Assembly: GCA_041667545.1 (NCBI GenBank)
Contig: JBAYES010000002.1
Coordinates: 1 to 64,000 of the forward strand
Origin: SLID01 sp041667545
Lineage (GTDB): Bacteria > Omnitrophota > Gorgyraeia > Tantalellales > Tantalellaceae
Direction of reading: 5' to 3'
Length of the DNA stretch: 64,000 nucleotides
Below, piece by piece: positions 31,809-41,700 of this stretch. How positions within the stretch are numbered: the first letter of the stretch is position 1; every line of letters begins with the position of its first letter. Made by a program: the position numbers and the translations under genes. Below the pieces are notes generated by a model. That model had not been told where the DNA came from. It did no database searches and saw only the letters and a program-made list of their open reading frames with translations.

Positions 31809-34800
31809 ATGCCGAAACGAAACGATATAAAAAGCATTCTGATAATAGGGGCGGGCCCGATAGTAATAAGTCAGGCCTGTGAATTTGATTACTCGGGCAG
31901 TCAGGCCTGCAAGGTCCTAAGGCAGGAAGGGTTCAGGGTAATACTTGTAAATTCTAACCCGGCCACTATAATGACCGATCCCGAAATGGCCGACAGGACC
32001 TATATTGAACCGGTGACCCCGGAAACCGTGGCTAAAGTAATAGAAAAAGAACGTCCTGACGCTTTACTGCCTACGCTTGGCGGGCAGACCGGGCTTAATA
32101 CGGCAATGAAATTGTATGAAACGAAAGTGCTCGAAAAATTCAATGTTAAGATGATAGGGGCAGATTACGACGTTATAAAAAAAGCGGAAGACCGGGAGAT
32201 TTTTAAAGAGGCCATGGTGAAGATAGGCCTGGATGTGCCGCTGAGCCGTATAGCGCGCAGTATGTCTGAAGCCATGGCCGCGTCATCGGAAATGGGTTTT
32301 CCCGTTATCGTGAGGCCAAGCTTTACGCTTGGAGGGACAGGCGGAGGGATAGCCCGTAACGAAAAAGAGTTCAGGGATATAGTGTCGGTGGGACTTCGTA
32401 ACAGTATGACAAGCGAGGTGCTTATAGAAGAATCCATCCTGGGCTGGAAGGAATATGAGCTCGAACTTATGCGCGATGAGAAAGATAATGTGGTAGTCGT
32501 ATGTTCCATAGAGAATCTCGATCCCATGGGAGTTCATACGGGAGACAGCATAACGGTAGCCCCTCAGCAAACGCTTTCCGACAGAGAATACCAGAAAATG
32601 CGCACAGCAAGCATAGAAGTAATGAGGGAAATAGGGGTAAGGACGGGAGGGTCCAACGTGCAATTTGCCGTTGACCCCGCGAGCGGCAGAATGGTGGTAA
32701 TAGAAATGAACCCGAGGGTTTCGCGTTCATCGGCACTTGCCAGCAAAGCTACGGGATTCCCCATAGCGAAGTTTGCCGCCAAGCTCGCCGTGGGATATAC
32801 GCTTGATGAAATATCCAACGATATAACAAGGACCACCCCGGCTTGTTTTGAGCCTACGCTCGATTATTGCGTGGTGAAGATACCGAGGTTCACTTTCGAG
32901 AAATTTAAACTTGCCGATACAACTCTGGGGATCTCCATGAAATCTGTCGGTGAGACCATGGCCATAGGAAGGACATTCAAAGAAGCGCTTCAAAAAGGTT
33001 TGAGAGGCCTTGAAACGGGAAAAGCCGGGCTGGACTGGTCGCCAAAAGATATGCCGCGGGGAGAGGACGATCTTGACAAATTCCTGGAGCGTCCCAATGC
33101 CGAGAGGATCTATCATTTGAAAGAAGCTTTTAACAGAGGTTACACCGTTGAAAAGGTATTCGCGCTCTCGAAAATAGATCCGTGGTTTCTGAGGAATATA
33201 AGAGATATGGCCGTTTTTGAGAAAGAACTCCGCAATTTTTTGAAACCCGGATCCCTTGAAGATATTACAAAAGGCGATGAGATATCTGAAATGGTCCGTG
33301 AAGCAAAAAGGCATGGGTTTAGCGATAAACAGCTCTCGATAATGGCGGGAGTTCAAGAAAATGTGTTCAGAGAGGCCCGTAAGGAAGCGGGCATAATTCC
33401 CGTTTATAAGCTTGTCGATACGTGTTCTGCGGAATTCGAGTCCTATACTCCGTATTTTTATTCCTGTTACGATGATGAATGCGAGGCTCTGCGGTCGGAT
33501 AGGAAAAAGATAATGATACTCGGAGGGGGGCCTAACAGGATAGGGCAGGGAATAGAGTTCGATTACTGCTGCTGCCACGCTTCTTTCGCGCTTAAAGAAA
33601 TGGGTTTTGAGACAATAATGGTGAACTCGAACCCCGAGACTGTATCAACCGATTACGATACGTCCGATAAACTGTATTTTGAGCCGCTTACATTTGAAGA
33701 CGTAATGAACATAATAGACGCCGAAAGGCCCGATGGGGTTATAGTTCAGTTCGGAGGGCAGACACCTTTGAACCTCGCCCAGAAACTTATGGACCATGGT
33801 GTCCCCATAATAGGCACTTCGGTTAAGTCTATCGCTCTCGCCGAAGACAGGGAAAAATTCAAGGCATTGCTGAATACACTGAAGCTTAAACAGCCGGCTA
33901 ACGATACGGCGAATTCCCCGGAAGAAGCGGCCGGGAAGGCCGGGACTATCGGGTATCCGGTTGTGGTAAGGCCGTCTTATGTTCTTGGCGGAAGAGCCAT
34001 GAGAATAGTTTATGATGAAGGCTCTCTTGAGGAATTCATGCGGGAAGCCGTGGATGTTTCTCCGGGGCATCCGGTACTGCTCGATAAATTCCTCCAGAAC
34101 GCCATAGAGGTGGATGTTGACGCTGTTTCAGACGGCAAAAAGGTTATTGTAGCCGGCATAATGGAACATATAGAAGAAGCCGGGATACATTCGGGGGATT
34201 CGGCCTGTGTGCTTCCGCCGCATACCATATCCGATGAGGTGGTCGCGGAAATAAAACGGCAGACGGAGCTTTTGGCCACGGGCCTTGAGATCAAGGGCCT
34301 GATGAATGTCCAATTCGCCGTTCAGGGCCGGGAAGTATACATTCTTGAGGTTAACCCCAGGGCTTCACGAACCGTGCCTTTCGTTTCAAAGACCCTGGGC
34401 ATTCCTCTCGCCAAAGTTGCGGCTAAAATAATGGCCGGAGCTTTCCTTGAAGACATTTCTGTCCCTGAAGATCCGATGAGAGGAGTAACGTATACAAGCG
34501 TAAAAGAATCGGTCCTGCCGTTCTCGAGATTTTCAGGCGTAGACATACTTTTGGGCCCCGAGATGATGTCTACGGGAGAGGTCATGGGTATATCGGAAGG
34601 TTTTGGTACTGCCTTCGCCAAGGCCCAGTCGGGAGCGGGCTGTATTCTTCCGGCCCGTGGAAAGGTCTTTATTTCAGTACAGGATGCCGATAAGAGAAAT
34701 ATAGTTTTTATAGCGAAGAAACTTAAAGACATGGGTTTTAAAATAGTAGCTACCAGCGGGACCGCAAAAATATTGAAAAATAACAATATAAGCGTTGAGG

Positions 34801-35066
34801 TCCTGCAAAAAATGCACGAAGGGTCTCCTAACGTGCTTGACGCGATCGAGAACGGAGATATAGCGCTTATAGTCAATACTACCTGCGGAAAGGAACCGCA
34901 TAAAGACGGGGCGGTGATACGTTCCACCGCCGTGACAAGGGGAATACCGTGCATTACTACTTTGGCGGGGGCGCAGGCTTCCATAAACGGAATGGAATCA
35001 ATGATATCCGGAGAGGAAACAGTTAAGTCCATACAGGAATATTATGAAACTATCTCGGGGAGATAA
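31809..35066 (+). CDS. carB: Carbamoyl phosphate synthase large subunit
   Basis: 1085 residues with the duplicated ATP-grasp structure (PSFTLGGTGGGIA in the first half, PSYVLGGRAMRIV in the second) and a C-terminal MGS-type allosteric domain (MGFKIVATSGTAKIL). The ATG at 31809 with AAAGGAAAC is preferred to an in-frame ATG inside carA. It makes carbamoyl phosphate from bicarbonate, ATP and ammonia. Its 3' end overlaps purF by 23 bp, so the two are tightly coupled. Confidence 0.97.
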   Translation: MPKRNDIKSILIIGAGPIVISQACEFDYSGSQACKVLRQEGFRVILVNSNPATIMTDPEMADRTYIEPVTPETVAKVIEKERPDALLPTLGGQTGLNTAMKLYETKVLEKFNVKMIGADYDVIKKAEDREIFKEAMVKIGLDVPLSRIARSMSEAMAASSEMGFPVIVRPSFTLGGTGGGIARNEKEFRDIVSVGLRNSMTSEVLIEESILGWKEYELELMRDEKDNVVVVCSIENLDPMGVHTGDSITVAPQQTLSDREYQKMRTASIEVMREIGVRTGGSNVQFAVDPASGRMVVIEMNPRVSRSSALASKATGFPIAKFAAKLAVGYTLDEISNDITRTTPACFEPTLDYCVVKIPRFTFEKFKLADTTLGISMKSVGETMAIGRTFKEALQKGLRGLETGKAGLDWSPKDMPRGEDDLDKFLERPNAERIYHLKEAFNRGYTVEKVFALSKIDPWFLRNIRDMAVFEKELRNFLKPGSLEDITKGDEISEMVREAKRHGFSDKQLSIMAGVQENVFREARKEAGIIPVYKLVDTCSAEFESYTPYFYSCYDDECEALRSDRKKIMILGGGPNRIGQGIEFDYCCCHASFALKEMGFETIMVNSNPETVSTDYDTSDKLYFEPLTFEDVMNIIDAERPDGVIVQFGGQTPLNLAQKLMDHGVPIIGTSVKSIALAEDREKFKALLNTLKLKQPANDTANSPEEAAGKAGTIGYPVVVRPSYVLGGRAMRIVYDEGSLEEFMREAVDVSPGHPVLLDKFLQNAIEVDVDAVSDGKKVIVAGIMEHIEEAGIHSGDSACVLPPHTISDEVVAEIKRQTELLATGLEIKGLMNVQFAVQGREVYILEVNPRASRTVPFVSKTLGIPLAKVAAKIMAGAFLEDISVPEDPMRGVTYTSVKESVLPFSRFSGVDILLGPEMMSTGEVMGISEGFGTAFAKAQSGAGCILPARGKVFISVQDADKRNIVFIAKKLKDMGFKIVATSGTAKILKNNNISVEVLQKMHEGSPNVLDAIENGDIALIVNTTCGKEPHKDGAVIRSTAVTRGIPCITTLAGAQASINGMESMISGEETVKSIQEYYETISGR

Positions 35067-36438
35067 AAAAGAATATTGCGGGATCTTCGGAATATCAGGA
35101 CATGATATGGCCGTTGATCTTACTTATCTCGGCCTGTATTCCCTCCAGCACCGCGGGGAGGAGTCATGCGGTATAGCGGTTTCATCCGGGAGGAATATTA
35201 AGCAGATAACGGGGATGGGTCTGGTCCCGGAAGTTCTCGCCCCTAAGAAGCTGAAGGGGCTCAAGGGTCGTACAGCAATAGGGCATGTAAGATATTCAAC
35301 TACAGGTTCGAGCATATTACGTAATGCCCAACCCTTTCTCATAAACCACAGCAAGTTCTCCGTATCCATCGCCCATAATGGGAACCTTACAAACGCTGAA
35401 AAATTGCGGCGCTGCATGGAAAAAGACGGGTCTATTTTTCAAAGTACCATGGATTCAGAGATAATACTCCACCTCATGGTAAGATCCGAAAAAAAGACTT
35501 TCGAAGACAGGATCATTGATGCCATATCGCAATGCGAGGGGGCTTTCAGTTTACTTTTTCTTTGTGAAGGGAAGATCGTGGGGGTAAGGGACCCTTACGG
35601 ATTCAGGCCGCTTTGTATAGGAAGGAAAGGTTCTTCATATGTGCTGGCCAGCGAAACATGTTCTTTGGACATTATTGACGCTGAATATTTAAGGGACGTA
35701 GAGCCGGGAGAAATAGTGGTGATAGACCCATCCGGGATAAAGAGCATAAAGCCTTTCGATAAAAAAAGACCCGCCCAATGCGTTTTCGAATTCATATATT
35801 TTTCAAGGCCCGACAGTATTATCTTTGGCGACAGTGTGTACAGGGTGAGAAAGGACCTGGGAAGGCAGCTGGCTCGTGAGTTTCCCGTTCCCGCTGATAT
35901 GGTCATATCTATTCCGGATTCCGGGAATTACGCGGCTTTAGGTTATTCCGAAGAGAGCGGGCTGCCTTTTGAGTTCGGAATTGTCAGGAACCATTATATC
36001 GGGCGCACATTTATACAGCCGTCACCCGAGATGAGAAGGCATGGTGTTAAAATAAAGCTCAACCCGATAAGGTCTGTCCTTAAAGGAAAACGAGTTGTGG
36101 TAGTGGAAGATTCCATAGTAAGAGGAACGACTACAAGCGGACGTGTGAAAGAGATACGTGAGGCGGGAGCCAGCGAGATACATATGCGCATAAGCTGCCC
36201 GCCCATAAAATACCCTTGTTTCTACGGCATAGATTTTCCGTCGCGAAAAGAGCTCATAGCTAATGAGTTCGGGGACATCGACGAAATAGCCCGGGAAATA
36301 GGAGTAGACAGTCTAAAATATTTGAGCATGGAGGGGATGTTGTCGGCTATAGGGGACGATATCTTCTGCGCGGCTTGTTTTAACGGGGTTTATCCGTCAA
36401 AAATAAAAAAGAAAGCGATGAAACAGGCATTTGAGTGA
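35044..36438 (+). CDS. purF: Amidophosphoribosyltransferase
   Basis: 464 residues with a short propeptide ending at Cys12 (KKEYCGIFGISG), the Ntn nucleophile after cleavage. A PRPP site lies in RVVVVEDSIVRGTT. Cysteines in ISCPPIKYPCFYG, FCAACFNGVYP and PAQCVFEF correspond to the [4Fe-4S] ligands of the Bacillus-type enzyme, so it is likely an oxygen-sensitive iron-sulfur form. It takes the amide of glutamine into the first step of purine synthesis. It is linked to carAB and pyrG rather than other pur genes. Confidence 0.96.
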   Translation: MKLSRGDKKEYCGIFGISGHDMAVDLTYLGLYSLQHRGEESCGIAVSSGRNIKQITGMGLVPEVLAPKKLKGLKGRTAIGHVRYSTTGSSILRNAQPFLINHSKFSVSIAHNGNLTNAEKLRRCMEKDGSIFQSTMDSEIILHLMVRSEKKTFEDRIIDAISQCEGAFSLLFLCEGKIVGVRDPYGFRPLCIGRKGSSYVLASETCSLDIIDAEYLRDVEPGEIVVIDPSGIKSIKPFDKKRPAQCVFEFIYFSRPDSIIFGDSVYRVRKDLGRQLAREFPVPADMVISIPDSGNYAALGYSEESGLPFEFGIVRNHYIGRTFIQPSPEMRRHGVKIKLNPIRSVLKGKRVVVVEDSIVRGTTTSGRVKEIREAGASEIHMRISCPPIKYPCFYGIDFPSRKELIANEFGDIDEIAREIGVDSLKYLSMEGMLSAIGDDIFCAACFNGVYPSKIKKKAMKQAFE

Positions 36439-36462
36439 GATCTCATCGCGCGGAAGGTGAAA

Positions 36463-38067
36463 ATGGCAAAGTACATATACGTTACGGGAGGGGTTGTATC
36501 AAGCCTGGGAAAGGGTATAGCGTCGGCCTCCATAGGAAAGATATTGGAATGGGCGGGGTACAGCGTTTCAATAGTTAAATGCGATCCGTATATAAACGTG
36601 GATCCCGGGACCATGAACCCATATCAGCATGGGGAGGTCTATGTAACTGATGACGGCGCAGAGACCGATCTTGATCTAGGGCATTATTATCGCTACACGC
36701 GTTCGCTCCTTTCTAAAATAAACAATGTGACCACGGGTAAGGTGTATCAAAACGTCATAAACAAAGAGCGACGGGGAGATTTTTTAGGGGATACGGTCCA
36801 GGTCATACCGCATATTACCAATGAGATAAAATCTCAGATACGCCAAGTTGAGAGGGAACACAAGTCGGATATTATCCTTGTTGAGATCGGAGGGACCGCG
36901 GGAGATATCGAAAGCCTTCCTTTTCTGGAAGCCATAAGGCAGATGAAGAACGAGCTCCCATCGGATGGTTCGGTGAATATACACCTCACGCTTCTGCCCT
37001 TTATAAGATCCGCCGGAGAGGTAAAAACCAAGCCCACACAGCATTCCGTAGGAAAGTTGAGAGAAATAGGAATACAACCCGAGATACTAATGGTCAGGAC
37101 TGAAAAACCGCTTGATAGGTCTTCACGATCGAAAATATCCCTTTTCTGTAACGTCAGAGAGAGATGTGTTATAGAGGCAAGGGATGTCGATGATATATAC
37201 GAGATACCGCTGAAATTCAAAGAAAGCGGTCTTGACGGCATAATAATGAAGTTCCTGAACATCAAGAAAAAAAGGTCTTATAGTGATCCAAAATGGCGCA
37301 AAATTGTAAGCGTCTCGAAACAGGTAAAGAAAAAGGTAAAGATCGGCATAGTCGGAAAATACATAACTTTGCAGGACGCGTATAAGTCCATAGACGAGTC
37401 CCTCAGGCATGCCGCTATAGCGAACGGTTTAAAGCTTGATCTTGTAAAGATAGAATCGGATGACCTTGATAAAGCGGGCAATAGCCGCTTGAAAAAGATA
37501 TTTTCCGGAGTTTCCGGAATACTTGTTCCGGGTGGTTTTGGAACGAGGGGAATAGAGGGTAAAATGGCCGCGGTGAGATACGCCAGGGAGAATGCCGTGC
37601 CGTATTTTGGTATATGTCTCGGAATGCAGGTAGCCGTAATAGAATTCGCCAGGAACGTATGCGGACTTAAAGGAGCGTACTCTACCGAGTTTGACGATAA
37701 AACTCCTTATCCTGTGATCTCTCTTCTTTCGGAGCAGAAAGATGTTGAGGATATGGGAGGAACAATGAGGCTGGGAGCGTACAGATGCGATCTTGCCGGA
37801 GGAAGCCGGGCGAGAAGGGCGTATAAGTCCGGCTTTGTCATGGAAAGACATAGGCATCGTTATGAGTTTAACGGAAAGTACAAAGAAATTTTCAAAGATA
37901 AAGGTATGCGATTTAGCGGGATACACCCTAAGGGTAAACTTGTAGAGATAGTTGAAATTGAGGAGCACCCCTGGTTCGTAGCCGTACAATTTCACCCCGA
38001 GTTCAGATCCCGCCCCGATGAACCACATCCCTTATTCAGGGACTTTATCGCCGCCGCGGGAAAATGA
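36463..38067 (+). CDS. pyrG: CTP synthase
   Basis: 534 residues. Synthetase domain (YIYVTGGVVSSLGKGIASAS at the N-terminus, MNPYQHGEVYVTDDGAETDLD) and glutamine amidotransferase domain with Cys in YFGICLGMQVAV and the His/Glu pair in VAVQFHPEFRSRP. It converts UTP to CTP with glutamine nitrogen. Start 36463 is chosen because GGAAGG lies just ahead; the GTG two codons earlier is less likely. It is the fourth gene in a row that uses glutamine amide nitrogen. Confidence 0.97.
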   Translation: MAKYIYVTGGVVSSLGKGIASASIGKILEWAGYSVSIVKCDPYINVDPGTMNPYQHGEVYVTDDGAETDLDLGHYYRYTRSLLSKINNVTTGKVYQNVINKERRGDFLGDTVQVIPHITNEIKSQIRQVEREHKSDIILVEIGGTAGDIESLPFLEAIRQMKNELPSDGSVNIHLTLLPFIRSAGEVKTKPTQHSVGKLREIGIQPEILMVRTEKPLDRSSRSKISLFCNVRERCVIEARDVDDIYEIPLKFKESGLDGIIMKFLNIKKKRSYSDPKWRKIVSVSKQVKKKVKIGIVGKYITLQDAYKSIDESLRHAAIANGLKLDLVKIESDDLDKAGNSRLKKIFSGVSGILVPGGFGTRGIEGKMAAVRYARENAVPYFGICLGMQVAVIEFARNVCGLKGAYSTEFDDKTPYPVISLLSEQKDVEDMGGTMRLGAYRCDLAGGSRARRAYKSGFVMERHRHRYEFNGKYKEIFKDKGMRFSGIHPKGKLVEIVEIEEHPWFVAVQFHPEFRSRPDEPHPLFRDFIAAAGK

Positions 38068-38104
38068 CATTAAAGTAGACCCGAGCATGTTGCTAAAATT
38101 TTCA

Positions 38105-38134
38105 TTGACAGAATGTGCTCGAGGGTGTTAAAAT
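38105..38134 (+). promoter_or_regulatory. Promoter of the Fis-like/gltBD operon
   Basis: TTGACA (38105-38110), 18-bp spacer, TAAAAT (38129-38134). Transcription would start near 38141, only about 20 nt before the first attenuator. Confidence 0.65.
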
Positions 38135-38159
38135 TATTTAGACAAAGAAGTTGATCGAA

Positions 38160-38269
38160 GGCTATGAGGCCCCCGGATTTGTAGAAGGGGGCTTTTATTT
38201 TGTGGCCGATCTATAACAGGCAAAGATGCCCTTTCAGGATCGAAAGATTTCTGTGAGGGCGTTTTTTTT
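38160..38269 (+). promoter_or_regulatory. Tandem attenuators ahead of gltBD
   Basis: Unit 1: GGC (38160-38162), loop TATGAG, GCC, overlapping the terminator GCCCCC (38169-38174) / GGGGGC (38187-38192) with TTTTATTTT. Unit 2: GGC (38219-38221), loop AAAGAT, GCC, overlapping ATGCCCT (38226-38232) / AGGGCGT (38256-38262) with eight Ts. Each six-base-loop hairpin excludes its own terminator. Both hairpins have short stems and would need protein to compete. Two terminators in series would make basal readthrough very low. Confidence 0.62.
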
Positions 38270-38364
38270 GAGATAAGATGCACATTTTGGAGGCAAAAAC
38301 TGCACAAGCAGGGGTTATTGTTCGATAAGATACCAGATATAGTGAACCCCTCCGGAGAGTTGTA

Positions 38365-38577
38365 ATGGAAAAACTGGACAGGATGCTCCTTACTATCGGG
38401 AGAGGCAAAGTGTATAATAGGATAATTGCTGAAACAGAAAAAGAACTTATAGAGGCAGCTCTGATGAAGGCATTCGGGAACCAGTCAATAGCATCAAAAA
38501 TACTCGGGATTAACAGGAATACCATGAGGGCAAAGATAAGGAAACTAAATATAGATCCCGCGAACTTCAGGATATAG
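38365..38577 (+). CDS. Orphan Fis-type helix-turn-helix protein
   Basis: 70 residues. TEKELIEAALMKAFGNQSIASKILGINRNTMRAKIRKL is the Fis-type HTH found at the C-terminus of NtrC-family activators, but here there is no receiver and no AAA+ domain. The N-terminal 25 residues are short and charged. It may be a small Fis-like DNA-binding protein acting on nearby nitrogen genes, or a leader-encoded remnant of an ntrC gene. RBS CCGGAGAG. It is the first gene after the tandem attenuators and precedes gltB. Confidence 0.7.
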   Translation: MEKLDRMLLTIGRGKVYNRIIAETEKELIEAALMKAFGNQSIASKILGINRNTMRAKIRKLNIDPANFRI

Positions 38578-38583
38578 GGATCC

Positions 38584-38755
38584 AGGGACGGTTCTCATTT
38601 TGAACCTACACCTGTCCCTATGTTTTGGGGGACAGGTGTAGGTTCAAGGAAAGGACAGGTGTAGGTTCAAGGAAAGGACAGGTGTAGGTTCAAGTTGGGG
38701 ACAGGTGTAGGTTCAAATCGAGGGACGGGTGTAGGATTAGATTCAGAACCGTCCC
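38584..38755 (+). repeat. Array of five 23-bp units, copy B
   Basis: Units start at 38629, 38652, 38675, 38698 and 38722, consensus GGGACAGGTGTAGGTTCAA. An inverted unit precedes them (TTGAACCTACACCTGTCCC, ending at 38618), and the same inverse cap AGAACCGTCCCTGAA ends the array 12 bp before the gltB start. Number of units, period and cap match copy A at 9849. Confidence 0.85.
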
Positions 38756-38769
38756 TGAACCGGAGTGAT

Positions 38770-41700
38770 ATGAGAGGACATTTTCCTGAAAAACAAGGTT
38801 TGTATGATCCGGCTTTTGAGAAAGATAGCTGCGGGGTGGGGTTTGTCTGCGATATGAAGGGCAGAAAGTCCCATGATGTTATCAGTAAGGGGCTGGAAGT
38901 GCTTGAAAGGATGGGCCACAGGGGCGCGGTAGGGGCCGACCCGAGAACCGGTGACGGCGCCGGCATTCTTATTCAAATACCACACGGGTTTTTTGTAAAG
39001 AGGTTACGGGAGCAAGGACTGTCTCTCCCCGACCCCGGAGAATATGGCGCGGGGCTTATTTTTATGCCGCGGGATCCGGATTGCAGAAAAAGATGTGAGA
39101 CCATTCTGCAGGACGAGATACTTAGGGAAGGGCAGATCTTTCTTGGGTGGAGAGATGTTCCCGTGGATGAATCCATGATAGGGGAAGTTGCGAAGAGCAA
39201 GCAGCCGGTAATTAAACAGATCTTTATAGGCAGGGGAGGATCTTGCCGCGACCAGGGATCTTTTGAACGTAAACTTTATGTCATAAGGAAAGTGGCGGAA
39301 AAAAAGGTGAGTTCTTCCGACATCCCCGGAAAAGATTTCTTCTATATAACGGATCTTTCCTCGAAAAAGATAACTTATAAAGGGCTGCTCATGCCGGAAC
39401 AAGTTCCGGAATATTTTCCGGATCTTAAGGATGAGGACACGGTAAGCGCTCTTGCTCTTGTACATTCCAGGTATAGTACCAACACTTTTCCCACCTGGGA
39501 TCTTGCCCAGCCATTCAGGTATCTTGCCCATAACGGGGAGATAAATACACTTAGAGGTAACATAAACTGGTTTCGTTCGGGAGAGAGGCTTCTGGCTTCT
39601 TCCCTTTTTGGGAACGATATCGCCAAAATAAAACCTGTAATAGTAGAAGGCGGAAGCGATTCGGCATCCATAGATAATGTGCTGGAACTCCTGGTGCTGG
39701 GGGGAAGGTCTTTGCCGCATGCTTTGATGATGCTTGTTCCGGAAGCGTGGGAACATAATGCCGGGATGAAAAAAGAGATCCGGGATTTTTATGCCTATCA
39801 CGCTTGTATTATGGAGCCATGGGATGGACCGGCGGCCATAGCCTTTACAGACGGGACAGATATCGGCGCTCTTCTCGACAGGAACGGTCTAAGGCCCGCC
39901 AGATATCTTATAACCCGAGATGATCTTGTTGTGATGTCTTCAGAAGTGGGAGTTCTTGACCTGGATCCTGCCGAAATAAAATATTCGAGCAGGCTTGAGC
40001 CCGGAAAGATATTGTTCATAGATACTGCCAGGCAAAGGGTAGTTAGCGATGATGAGATAAAAAATGAGCTTTCCGCGAAGAAACCTTATGGCGAATGGCT
40101 GAATGAAAACCTTGTGGGATTAGAGGATCTGCCTTCGGCCGTGGTCACGTCAAAGAGAACATCTGATGTTTTTAAAATGCTCAGATGTTTCGGATATTCC
40201 AGGGAAGATCTTAATGCTATCCTCAAGCCCATGGCCGAGGAGGGCAAGGAACCTGTGGGGTCGATGGGGAATGATTCTCCGCATGCTTTTCTTTCAAAAA
40301 GGCCGCAGCTTGTTTTCGATCATTTCAAACAACTTTTCGCGCAGGTGACCAACCCGGCCATAGATCCCATAAGAGAAGACATTGTCATGAGTATGGAAAC
40401 ATTTGCCGGAACAGGAAGTAATATCCTGACGGAAAGTCCGGATCATTGCCGTAAGCTGAGTATCCCGGACCCCATATTGACCAATAGCGGCCTTGACAAA
40501 ATAAAATATGTTAACACCGAAGGGTTTAAGACTAAGACCGTTCATATGTTCTTTGACCCCGTGCGTGAAGGTGATTTTGTAAAAGCTCTGGAGCGAATAT
40601 GTTATGAGGGAGCTTATGCCGTTGAGGAGGGATATAACTTTCTTGTGCTGAGCGACAGGGGCGTAAACTCGGAGAAAGCCGTGCTGCCTTCTCTTCTTGC
40701 GTTAAGCGCTCTTCACCAGCATCTTGTCTCAATGTCCATACGTACACAGATAAGCATAATTGTGGAAAGCGCCGAACCCAGAGAAGTAAATCACTTTGCT
40801 CTTCTTCTGGCTTATGGAGCTGACGCGATCAATCCCTATCTTGCTTATGAAGCCATAGAAGAAATGACCCGGAGCGGTAAGTTATCTTGCGGTAAGGAGA
40901 AAGCGGTAGAGAATTATCGTAAGGCGGTGGGGGGAGGTATACTAAAAATACTTTCAAAGATGGGAATATCTACTCTGCGCAGTTACAAGGGCGCGCAGAT
41001 ATTCGAGGCATTAGGGCTCGGGAAAGAGTTGGTGGATGCCTATTTCACAAATACCGTATCCCGTATAGGGGGAGTAGGCCTGGAGGGAATAAGAAAAGAC
41101 GCGGTCTTACGGCACGAAGCCGCTTTTTCCGGGTTTGCGGACGGAGGCTACACGGCTTTAGATACCGGAGGGATATATCAGTGGAAACGCGACGGTGAGT
41201 TCCATTTGTGGAATCCCGAAAGCATAGCTCTTTTGCAGGATTCCGTAAGAAAAGGCAGCTACGATGTATACAAAAAATTTGCCGCTCTCATAGACGATCA
41301 GTCTGAAAATCCCACAACTATAAGAAGTCTTTTCAGTTTTGTGGAAAGAAGATCGATACCCATAGAAGAAGTGGAGCCTGTGGAAAATATACTCAGAAGA
41401 TTTGCCACAGGAGCCATGAGTTACGGATCCATAAGCCGGAACGCCCATGAGACCATAGCTATCGCCATGAACCGCATAAAGGGGAAGTCAAATACAGGAG
41501 AAGGGGGAGAGGATCCCGCGAGGTTCGTTCCTCTTCCTAACGGGGATTCCCGGAAAAGCGCGATAAAACAGGTTGCCTCCGGAAGGTTCGGAGTTACGGC
41601 TAATTATCTGATAAACGCCGACGAGATACAGATAAAAATATCGCAGGGAGCGAAGCCGGGAGAGGGAGGCCAGCTTCCCGGGCATAAAGTAAGCGCTATT

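Noticed and set aside
38695..38769. Upstream start for gltB
   Set aside because: Would add a GTGVGSNRGTGVG tail encoded by the 23-bp array; the ATG at 38770 has a proper RBS and matches the family propeptide.
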